DNA of 64,000 bases from CBDCGJ01 sp965216645 (GTDB lineage: Bacteria; Pseudomonadota; Alphaproteobacteria; GCA-2731375): NCBI GenBank assembly GCA_965216645.1, contig CBDCGJ010000007.1, positions 26,550 through 90,549 on the forward strand. Reading direction: 5' to 3'. Below, one piece after another: positions 58,101 through 64,000 of this stretch; position 1 is the first letter of the stretch; each line of letters begins with the position of its first letter. The notes beneath the pieces are model-generated. The model was not told the DNA's origin. It saw only the letters and a list, made by a program, of their open reading frames with translations, and ran no database searches. A program made the position numbers and the translations under genes.

Positions 58101-58793
58101 GCGTAGGTTCGAGAAATTGCTGCCGGTGCCGGACCCATATTTGAACAGACGGGCTTCACGCACCCACAAATCCATGATCCCGCCATCGTTCACCAGATCG
58201 TCTGCCACGGATTGAATGAAGCAGGCATGGGGTTGAGGGTGTTCGTAAGCGGACTCTGAAGCTTGCAGCTTACCGCTCTGATAATCCACATAAAAATGCC
58301 CTTGCGCCGGTCCGTCTATGCCATAGGCCCAATGTAGCCCGGTATTGAACCATTGCGGCGAATTAGGTGCCGCCATTTGGCGTGCCAGCATGAAGCGCAT
58401 TTCGTCATAGAAGGCGCGGGCGTCCCCTTCCGAATCGAAATAGCCGCCTTTCCAGCCCCAATATGTCCAAGTCCCCGCCAAGCGGCCGAAGACTTGCTTT
58501 GCGCTGATTTCACCGCTGTTGTCGCTGTCGTCGGCTGCTTCGTGGCGCCATAGCCAATCCGGCACATCGGCTTCTTCCACGGCACGTAAATCGCTCGGCA
58601 CGCCGGCCTTCCGGAAGTATTTTTGCGCGATAATGTCGCAGGCGACCTGCGACCAATCGGCGGGGACTTCAATGTCGTCCAGCTTAAATACAAGCGATCC
58701 GTCCGGATTGCGTATTTCGCTGGTTGCGGTCGTGAACTCGATTTTGGCGTAGGGTGACTTTCCCTCTTCGGTAAAAAAACGCTCGATACGCAT
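55173..58793 (-). CDS. nrdJ: Adenosylcobalamin-dependent (class II) ribonucleotide reductase
   Basis: 1206 residues, the large alphaproteobacterial NrdJ form. It reduces ribonucleotides using a radical from B12. Active-site regions are visible in NPCSEYMFLDDTACNLASLNL, CDTTGIEPDFALVKFKKLAGGG and APTGTIGLVMDC. The C-terminus has a zinc-ribbon-like CGECGNFTLVRNGTCMKCNTC followed by GATSGCS, the redox-active cysteine tail. No intein is inserted. Class II enzymes do not need oxygen, fitting an organism that also uses a microaerobic cbb3 oxidase. Two NrdR-box-like sequences lie upstream. Confidence 0.96.
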   Translation of the reverse strand: MRIERFFTEEGKSPYAKIEFTTATSEIRNPDGSLVFKLDDIEVPADWSQVACDIIAQKYFRKAGVPSDLRAVEEADVPDWLWRHEAADDSDNSGEISAKQVFGRLAGTWTYWGWKGGYFDSEGDARAFYDEMRFMLARQMAAPNSPQWFNTGLHWAYGIDGPAQGHFYVDYQSGKLQASESAYEHPQPHACFIQSVADDLVNDGGIMDLWVREARLFKYGSGTGSNFSNLRGGGEPLSGGGKSSGLMSFLKIGDRAAGAIKSGGTTRRAAKMVIVDVDHPDIEEYVNWKVLEEQKVASLVAGSRLTNTHLNEIMSACTDGNGDNRFEINENPALRKAVIAARKCLIPENYIKRTIDFARQGYTEIEFPTYDTDWDSDAYLTVSGQNSNNTVRVTDRYLSAVESGADWELFERTTGKLSKTVGARDLWEQIAHAAWACADPGLQYDTTINNWHTCPEGGSIRASNPCSEYMFLDDTACNLASLNLLAFLDEAGAFDLDGYRHAVRLWTVVLEISVLMAQFPSREIAQLSYEYRTLGLGYANIGGLLMALGHSYDSDEGRSICGALTAIMTGVAYATSAEMAKELGAFPRYGDNEAHMLRVMRNHRRAAHGKTSGYESLNIAPVPLDRDNCKLPGLAEAAAEAWDRALELGKAHGYRNAQASVIAPTGTIGLVMDCDTTGIEPDFALVKFKKLAGGGYFKIINRLVPRALGRLGYTDETIDEIIAYAVGRSTLIGAPAINHDSLREKGFGDAQLTALEGALEATFDIKFAFNKWNLGEEFCRETLGIDDTQLDDYAFDMLRHLGFSSDEIEAANIFVCGAMTLEGAPGLKDEHLPIFDCANPCGRIGKRFLSVDSHIRMMAAAQPFISGAISKTINMPNSASVEDCKDAYLASWKLGLKANALYRDGSKLSQPLSSALIDESDLSEEEESIAELVAAQAPAAVLTERVVERIAKRRKLPSRRKGYTQKAIVGGHKVYLRTGEYEDGSLGEIFVDMHKEGAAFRSLMNNFAIAISIALQYGVPMEEFVEAYTFTRFEPSGMVEGNDAIRMSTSVLDYIFRELAISYLNREDLAHANIEDLRPDALGAGDAEADLEEATDNAALNAVENLASKGFIRGAQLYVVRGGNDESFENMETEGSLQAAAQANVGGAVAMTTEFVEDAGAKFDQIREARMKGYEGDACGECGNFTLVRNGTCMKCNTCGATSGCS

Positions 58794-58897
58794 TTACTCT
58801 TTCCCCGTCGAATAGACTCATGCCAGACTCCCCCTATGCGGCGGCACAAATCCGCACAGGGCAATTTGATTTTTAGTTGGACAGTAGTTCCAGCTAA

Positions 58898-58913
58898 TCG
58901 CTACATCTAGTTA
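58898..58913 (-). promoter_or_regulatory. NrdR-box-like site, proximal
   Basis: On the forward strand this 16-mer is centred on TACATCTAG. By eye it matches about 10 of 16 positions of the NrdR consensus ACACTATATATAGTGT. Alone it would be weak; it is reported because an equivalent site lies exactly 31 bp away in the same phase. It sits about 105 bp upstream of the nrdJ start. Confidence 0.45.
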
Positions 58914-58928
58914 GCTGTTGCCCACAAC

Positions 58929-58944
58929 CCACAATATCTAGCCA
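58929..58944 (-). promoter_or_regulatory. NrdR-box-like site, distal
   Basis: CCACAATATCTAGCCA matches about 11 of 16 positions of the NrdR consensus. It is 31 bp, about three helical turns, from the companion site, the spacing typical of paired NrdR boxes in ribonucleotide reductase promoters. NrdR is an ATP/dATP-sensing repressor; its gene is not in this window. Confidence 0.5.
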
Positions 58945-59018
58945 CAGCCGATCGCCTGCGTCAACAGATTATGGAGATGTGGGTGAAAGAAAATGAGCTG
59001 AAGGTGATGCGACTCGAA

Positions 59019-59231
59019 TCAACCCGGTCCGGCTTTTTCCGCCGCGGATTGTAGTTCGTTGGCCAAGAACGCAAAGAACTTCTCGACAGAATTTCCGGCG
59101 GTGAAGACGACGGCCAATATGGCAATGGCAATTCCCGCGGTGATCAGCGCATATTCGACACCGGAGTTTCCGGATGTGGAGCGAAAAAAGTTGCCGAGGG
59201 CGATTTGAGCAGCCAAAATTCTACTTTGCAT
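59019..59231 (-). CDS. Flp/Fap-type pilin
   Basis: 70 residues, a typical Flp pilin precursor: short leader, then SGNSGVEYALITAGIAIAILAVVFTAG, with the conserved Gly-x4-E-Y region recognised by the TadV-type prepilin peptidase and one long hydrophobic helix. Flp pilins form Tad pili for surface attachment. No tad/cpa secretion genes are adjacent, so this is an orphan copy. It is located between nrdJ and a GST gene. Confidence 0.9.
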   Translation of the reverse strand: MQSRILAAQIALGNFFRSTSGNSGVEYALITAGIAIAILAVVFTAGNSVEKFFAFLANELQSAAEKAGPG

Positions 59232-59507
59232 GTCTCAATCCCCTAATCGGCCCCGTATGTCTTACTGTCTTTAGAGACCCGGTTATTCGGGCAGCCGGAA
59301 TATTGTTCAGTCGCACGTACGACACGCAAGTTTTAGACCAAGCAGGTAATTGACCACGTTGCTGCAAGTCGAATTCGTTCCGACTCCTATATTGGCGTTC
59401 GGTCGGAGCGCGATCTTGGCAAGATCGGTCGAAAATCCTTCCATTCGTGAATTCAGCCTCGAGTCGCGGCGTATGTTCCAAAATTGAACAAAATTTTAGG
59501 GAATGGC

Positions 59508-60455
59508 CTAAAATCGATCACGGTCATGGGCGGTGGAAAAATCCAACCTCGGCCCTGCCGGGACAATTCGGGTTGGGTTGACTGTTTCATGGCTACCGTA
59601 ATAGTGCAGTTTTATTTTATCTATATACACTGTTTCGGCGATTCCGGGTTGTTGATAGAGATCACGGGTATAGTTCGACAGGTTCGAAAACTCCTCCAAT
59701 CGCTGTCTATTGCACTTGAAGTGCCCGTAGTACACGGCGTCGAAACGAATCAAGGTCGGGAACAGCCTCCAGTCCGCTTCTGTTATCTCGTCGCCGACCA
59801 GGTAGCGTTGACGCGCCAGAATGTTTTCGATTTTGTCCAGCGCATCGAACAAGCGTTCGAACGCGGCTTCGTAGGCTTCCTGACTGGTGGCGAACCCGCA
59901 GCGATAGACGCCATTGTTGATGTTTTCGTAGGTAAGGGCATTGATGTCGTCGATCTCGGTGCGTTTTTCAACAGGCGAAAAGTCGACCTCGTTGCCTGCG
60001 ATGCCGACGAATCCGCTATTCAACATACGGATTATTTCCGAAGATTCGTTGGAAACGATCGTGTGTCGTGTCTTGTCCCATAACACCGGGACACTACACT
60101 GACCTGTATAATGTTTGTCCGCGGCCAGATATACGTGGTGCATGTATTTCGCGCCTGAAACCGGTCCGGCATTATCGGGAATGGCCCAACCGTTTTCCAA
60201 CATCAATGGATCGACATAAGTGTGATCAATGGCGTCCGTTAACCCCTTCAGAGCGCGGTAGATCATGGTGCGATGGGCCCACGGGCAGGCATGGCTGACA
60301 TAGAGGTGGTAACGCCCTGATTCCGGCGGGAAATCGGAATTGCTGCCGGACGTGATCCAGTTTCGAAACTGAGTGTCTGCCCGTTTGAATTCGCCGTCTC
60401 GGCGGCGCGGATCCGGTCCTTTCGCCACCCATTGACCGTCGACAAGCCGTCCCAT
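59508..60455 (-). CDS. Glutathionyl-hydroquinone reductase (Xi-class GST)
   Basis: 315 residues from the ATG at 60455, preceded by GGAGAATAG. Omega/Xi-class glutathione transferase with the catalytic Cys57 in SHACPWAHRTMIYRALKGL (numbered from this start), the VPVLWDKTRHTIVSNESSEIIRML thioredoxin-fold binding site, and a C-terminal helical domain with DEITEADWRLFPTLIRFDAVYYGHFKCN. Such enzymes reduce glutathionyl-hydroquinones, e.g. in chlorophenol or quinone detoxification. Homologues: YqjG, PcpF, ECM4. Confidence 0.93.
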   Translation of the reverse strand: MGRLVDGQWVAKGPDPRRRDGEFKRADTQFRNWITSGSNSDFPPESGRYHLYVSHACPWAHRTMIYRALKGLTDAIDHTYVDPLMLENGWAIPDNAGPVSGAKYMHHVYLAADKHYTGQCSVPVLWDKTRHTIVSNESSEIIRMLNSGFVGIAGNEVDFSPVEKRTEIDDINALTYENINNGVYRCGFATSQEAYEAAFERLFDALDKIENILARQRYLVGDEITEADWRLFPTLIRFDAVYYGHFKCNRQRLEEFSNLSNYTRDLYQQPGIAETVYIDKIKLHYYGSHETVNPTRIVPAGPRLDFSTAHDRDRF

Positions 60456-60483
60456 CAACCTATTCTCCGTGATCTAGTGCCAA

Positions 60484-62049
60484 TCAGGCCGTTTTCGCCA
60501 CCCCGCCTCGGCGGGGGTCACCGGCCCCTGTCATGCCGCGCTTCGTGTCGATCAGGGTGCCATGGACGCCGCCGAAAAAGAAGTTGCGATCCGGCCAGAA
60601 CTCGTTTTTGTCGAATTCGACGGTGAGGGCATTGACGATGTCCTCCGAAAATCCCGCCTCCACGTTCAGAACGCCGCGCTCGTAGTGCAACCGCGGAGCT
60701 TCGATCGCGTCGTTCACGGACTGCCCGAAGCCGAGGATATTGCACAATACCTGTAAAATAGCCGTGCGGATCCGGTTTGAGCCGCCGCTGCCCAGGGCGA
60801 GGCGCCATTCTCTGCCTCGGTTGACCACGGTCGGGGCCATCATCGACGAGATGCGCGTGTTCGGTTGCCAGTTAAAAAACCCTTGTGGATTAATATCTTC
60901 TTCGCCAAGCATATTGTTCAACATGAAGCCGGCATCGGGCAGGACATGACCGCATCCTTCGCCGTTGGATACGGTGGCGGCGACGGCGTTGCCGTCCGCG
61001 TCGATCACACTGACATGGGTCGTGCCGCCGGTTTTCAAGGCGCGGCCGGCGATGGCCCGGCGGTGGGCGGCGAGGTGAGGTTCGGCCAACAAGGCGGTGA
61101 CGCGGTCGTTGTCGCAACCGAGGTCCAGGCCAGTGCTCCGGCGGGCATCATTGGTGCGCGCCATGATGTTGGCGAGGGTCGCAAACCAGAGCGGGTTAGG
61201 CGCGGTATCGCCCGCCAAAACGTCTTCGGCCAGCGCCAAAGCGAACGTAATGAGCGGGCCGCCGGAAGAGGGCGCCGGATTGCCTAATATCTCATATTCG
61301 GCGAAACGCCGGCGCAACGGCGACCGGAGCACTACACTATAGGCCGCGAGGTCCTCCCGCGTCACGCTGCCGCCCCGTTCGACGGCCATACGCTCGATCA
61401 TGGTTGCGATTTCACCCTCATAGAACAGCCGTTCACCCTCGATGGCCAGACTTTCGAGGCAATCGGCCAAAGCCGGCAGACGCAGCAATTCGGATTCTTG
61501 TAAGGTCTCGCCGGGTTTTTGCAGACTTTCGAAAGTCGTTTTCGCGCTATCGGAAAAAAGCAAGATCGGAGCGACGGCACGTTTGATAAAGGCTTGATTT
61601 GGCGCCACGGGAACACCCTCCCGGGCCAATGCGGTGGCCGGTGCGACCAACTCGCGCATCGGGAGCCGACCGAGGTCGCGTTGTAATCTGAATAAACCGG
61701 CGACCATTCCAGGCGTTGCAGCGGCGCCGAACCCAGTGTGAAATTCCTGCTGCACCGTGCCGAAATCGGCCATGACGGGTTGGAAGTCGAGTTCGTCCGT
61801 CGGACGCACGCGACCGGGCGTTTGGGCAAAAAAGTCGAATAGTTTGGCGTTTCCCCGCCCGTCGACCGCGAGGGCGAAGCCGCCACCGCCAAGGCTGGCA
61901 AGGACCGGCTCGACAACACAGGCCGCCGCCAAAGCGGCGACGACTGCGTCGAATGCGTTGCCGCCCGCCCGCAGGATCTCGACCGCCGCATCCGCGGTGG
62001 CTTCATGTCCTGCCGCGACGATCCCTCGCGCAGCGCTTCCTGCCGCCAT
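60484..62049 (-). CDS. Gamma-glutamyltransferase family protein (leaderless)
   Basis: 521 residues of the Ntn-hydrolase gamma-glutamyltranspeptidase family. N-terminal GIVAAGHEATADAAVEILRAGGNAFDAVVAA; processing-site nucleophile Thr in KTGGTTHVSVIDADGNAVA, near residue 341; GSGGSNRIRTAILQV and AIEAPRLHYE follow. No signal peptide is seen, unlike periplasmic GGT, so it may act in the cytosol or belong to the GGT-like acylase group. It may work on glutathione or other gamma-glutamyl compounds; the neighbouring Xi-GST also uses glutathione, which makes a shared role conceivable but unproven. Confidence 0.9.
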   Translation of the reverse strand: MAAGSAARGIVAAGHEATADAAVEILRAGGNAFDAVVAALAAACVVEPVLASLGGGGFALAVDGRGNAKLFDFFAQTPGRVRPTDELDFQPVMADFGTVQQEFHTGFGAAATPGMVAGLFRLQRDLGRLPMRELVAPATALAREGVPVAPNQAFIKRAVAPILLFSDSAKTTFESLQKPGETLQESELLRLPALADCLESLAIEGERLFYEGEIATMIERMAVERGGSVTREDLAAYSVVLRSPLRRRFAEYEILGNPAPSSGGPLITFALALAEDVLAGDTAPNPLWFATLANIMARTNDARRSTGLDLGCDNDRVTALLAEPHLAAHRRAIAGRALKTGGTTHVSVIDADGNAVAATVSNGEGCGHVLPDAGFMLNNMLGEEDINPQGFFNWQPNTRISSMMAPTVVNRGREWRLALGSGGSNRIRTAILQVLCNILGFGQSVNDAIEAPRLHYERGVLNVEAGFSEDIVNALTVEFDKNEFWPDRNFFFGGVHGTLIDTKRGMTGAGDPRRGGVAKTA

Positions 62050-62210
62050 TTTTCCGCCGCCTTTGGTTGATGTTCCGCAAAGGCGCGGATTATAGCGGCT
62101 TTGCGAGTCCGGTCGAGGGGAAACGAATATGGATTAATATTCCCCTTTTGTTCACATATTTTTGCTTGTAATATACGAAAATTAATAAACCAAAGCGTTT
62201 CAGGATGATC

Positions 62211-62429
62211 ATGAATACCAATCTAACCCGCCAAATCTATCACGATGCCGTCGAAATCTGCGCCCGTGCTTGGTACGAAGCCGCCGGTAACGGTCTGCTT
62301 TGGCCCCAGCTTCCATGGGAAGAAACGCCTCGATCCTACCGCGACGAAATCTGCCGCCGAATGGCATTGGCGTTGCGAGACCTCAGTATCGCCGCGCGTG
62401 CGCGCAGAAAAACAGGGCCCAACAAATAA
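62211..62429 (+). CDS. Small protein A of a tandem paralogous pair
   Basis: 72 residues from the ATG at 62211, six bases after AGGA (another ATG at 62205 overlaps the ribosome-binding site). Contains DAVEICARAWYEAAGNGLLWP and PWEETPRSYRDEICRRMALALRDL, then a basic tail. It shares this scaffold with the next gene. No leader, membrane helix or enzyme motif. The pattern A-R-A-x-Y-E-A ... W-x-x-L/E ... Y-R recalls small helical domains seen in phage and bacterial accessory proteins, but I cannot name a family. Confidence 0.6.
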   Translation: MNTNLTRQIYHDAVEICARAWYEAAGNGLLWPQLPWEETPRSYRDEICRRMALALRDLSIAARARRKTGPNK

Positions 62430-62461
62430 GCGTACAGTAATACACTTAAAAGGAGAATAGT

Positions 62462-62677
62462 ATGACAAAAATAATTAGATTATTTGACGGTCCGGACCAT
62501 TTCGATGCTGTGGAAATCTGCGCTAGGGCGTTTTACGAGGCCGGCGAACACGGACTGGGTTGGCCGGACCAGGCCTGGGAGGATTTATCCGACGAATATC
62601 GACGGGCCTGTCGATATCGAATGACCCATGCTCTGCACACCCTCTACGATCATCTGTTGGATGAGCGCAGCGCCTGA
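62462..62677 (+). CDS. Small protein B of a tandem paralogous pair
   Basis: 71 residues, preceded by AAAAGGAG. DAVEICARAFYEAGEHGLGWP and AWEDLSDEYRRACRYRMTHAL align without gaps to its upstream neighbour: DAVEICARA, YEA, GL-x-WP, WE, YR, C-R-x-RM and AL are shared. The N-terminal lead (TKIIRLFDGPDHF) and C-terminal tail differ. The 32 bp spacing indicates one transcript. The pair probably arose by duplication; function unknown. Confidence 0.6.
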   Translation: MTKIIRLFDGPDHFDAVEICARAFYEAGEHGLGWPDQAWEDLSDEYRRACRYRMTHALHTLYDHLLDERSA

Positions 62678-62681
62678 TCCT

Positions 62682-64000
62682 TTACATCAATAATTCGATC
62701 AGATAAGGGCCGTCGGTGGCAAGGCCGTTTTCGAATGCCGTCGCCAAGGCGGCCGCGTCGTTCACTTGCTGGCCGGGGACGCCCATGCCTTTGGCCATAT
62801 CGACCCAATCGAGGTGCGGGCGGTCCAGGGTCAACATGTCTACGGCTCTGGGACCTGGATTTTGGACACCAACATTCGTGAGTTCGCCACGCAGGATGCT
62901 GTAGCTGCGGTTGGCGAATACGAGGATTGTGATGTCCAGATTTTCGCGCGCCATGGTCCAGAGCGATTGGACCGTATACATCGCGCTGCCGTCGCCTTCG
63001 AGCGCGATGACTTTTCGATCCGGACAGGCAATGGCGGCGCCGATCGCCACCGGCATACCGTATCCGATGGAACCGCCCCGATTGTTCAGCCAAACATGCG
63101 GCGGGGCACCGGCGGTCTCGCCGAAAAATTGGCGGCCGGTGGTCACGCTTTCGTCCACGACGATCGCATTTTCCGGCAATAAAGCACCTAATACGGGCGC
63201 GATGGTCTCGGGAGAGATCGGGCCCGTCGGCAATGCCGGCCGGTGGGTCGCCGCGACATTCGCAGGTTCTGTGTTCAAAGCGTCCAATTCCTGCGCCAAT
63301 GCTTCCAACGCGGCTTCCAGATCGGCGCTCAAGGGGGCGAGTTCCGTTACCTCGGCGTCATCCGGCGTCAGCAGGCTCGGTTTGTTGGGATAGGCGAAGA
63401 AGGCCACCGGGGCCCGCGACCCGACAAGAACAAGATTGCCCGCCTGTTTCATGACCTCCAACGCCATTTCGACAACATAGGGAATGCGGTTGACTTGAAC
63501 GAGGCCGGCACCACGTTCCAGTTTCGTGTTGGCGCCCTCGGTCAGGATACCCGCACCTGTCTTCGCCGCGATACGGCCGGCGTAATCCAAGGCCTTGGCG
63601 GTCAAGGCGCCGCCGCCGAGCAGCAGAGTGGCCGGTGCGTCTTTCGTCAGCAGTTCTGCTGCCGCTTTGACCGCGTCGGCGTCAGGAGCAACTTTCGCCG
63701 CTGCCGCGGCCGTTTCCGCTACGCCGTCCGCCGGGCCCCAGGCGGTATCGGCAGGCAGTATCAGGCTGGCGATCCGACCGGGCGTTTTCGAGGCCTCTTC
63801 GATGGCGCGCGCGCCGTCGGCGGCGATGCCGCGCGAGTCCGGCGACGTCTTCACCCAGTGCGAGACCGGGCGGGCGATGCCCTTCGATGTCGGCTGTCAG
63901 CGGCGCGTTGTAGCCGATATGGTAAGTAGCGTGCTCGCCGATGATATTGACGACGCCGGAATTCGCTTTCTTGGCGTTGTGCAGGTTGGCGACACCGTTG
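62682..64000 (-). CDS. Acetolactate-synthase-like ThDP enzyme, partial, one frameshift
   Basis: The reverse strand encodes the middle and C-terminal domains of a ThDP-dependent large subunit and leaves the window without its start. NRGGSIGYGMPVAIGAAIACPDRKVIALEGDGSAMYTVQSLWT is the ThDP/Mg site (GDGS), followed by FANRSYSIL, and the central domain has ATLLLGGGALTAK. Beyond 63854 the frame is broken: sequence VVNIIGEHATYHIGYNAPLTADIEG continues in another frame, and removing one base from the CCC run at 63880-63882 restores it. Related enzymes include IlvX/IlvG-like proteins and 2-oxoacid decarboxylases; isoleucine-valine synthesis cannot be asserted. Confidence 0.85.

Noticed and set aside
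55173..58793. Intein in nrdJ
   Set aside because: Reductase genes are frequent intein hosts, but the 1206-residue length is normal and no splicing-block motifs or endonuclease domain interrupt the active-site regions.
58794..59018. Cobalamin riboswitch upstream of the B12-dependent reductase
   Set aside because: The leader is too short and shows none of the conserved B12-box sequence; paired NrdR-like sites explain the region better.
59221..59481. 86-codon reverse frame between the Flp pilin and the GST
   Set aside because: No ribosome-binding site, no family features, and composition typical of untranslated upstream DNA.

Overview
The window reads as chromosomal DNA of a moderately GC-rich alphaproteobacterium, most likely a Rhodospirillales-type lineage (inference from gene families and synteny; no 16S is present). 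Pointers are the purC-purS-purQ-purL-bolA-grxD run, the F1-ATPase inhibitor zeta (DUF1476), HdaA beside a PerM-type transporter and a DUF2066 protein, the ppk-ppx-rnd-aspS block, a B12-dependent ribonucleotide reductase, and a full ccoNOQP-GHIS set. I saw no rRNA, tRNA, CRISPR array, transposase or prophage.

Layout. 0-9 kb: start of a divergent NADP-dependent oxidoreductase, a crotonase-fold enzyme, a sensor kinase, then nadE-cysS-cimA-trmJ and rpsD with its own promoter, leader hairpin and terminator. 9-10.8 kb: an AT-richer stretch with a PAS-like protein and an unrecognised protein whose 3' ends overlap. 10.8-16.3 kb: de novo purine operon with bolA, glutaredoxin and a DOPA-dioxygenase-like gene, then the divergent zeta subunit. 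16.3-23.7 kb: accessory metabolism (L,D-transpeptidase, P450, solute-binding-like protein without signal peptide, cupin, VOC protein, GNAT, secreted protein, DsbA-like isomerase, SDR). 24-31.8 kb: cbb3 oxidase structural genes and their copper/heme assembly genes, one polarity, several overlaps. 31.8-38.3 kb: a chemoreceptor, Nudix, MscS channel, OmpA-like lipoprotein and ABC-F tail, carrying many single-base frameshifts. 38-54 kb: housekeeping (ndk, purN-purM, membrane proteins, hdaA, ppk-ppx, rnd, aspS). 54-64 kb: an acyltransferase/cyclic-nucleotide-domain fusion, nrdJ with a paired NrdR-box-like signal, an orphan Flp pilin, a glutathionyl-hydroquinone-reductase-type GST, a gamma-glutamyltransferase, two tandem small paralogues and a partial ThDP enzyme.

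How genes work together: purC/S/Q/L/N/M cover several steps from PRPP-derived intermediates to IMP; ccoNOQP forms the high-affinity terminal oxidase, with CcoG/H/I/S supplying copper and assembly; ppk and ppx make and degrade polyphosphate; HdaA would restrain DnaA.

Most unusual items: the FeeM-like N-acyltransferase fused to an apparently binding-competent cNMP domain; the leaderless solute-binding-like protein beside the P450 and cupin; the tandem 70-residue paralogues; a concentric dyad upstream of ccoN; and the frameshift cluster, which most probably reflects sequence quality but needs read-level checking. I found no strong evidence for a wholly new multi-gene system.
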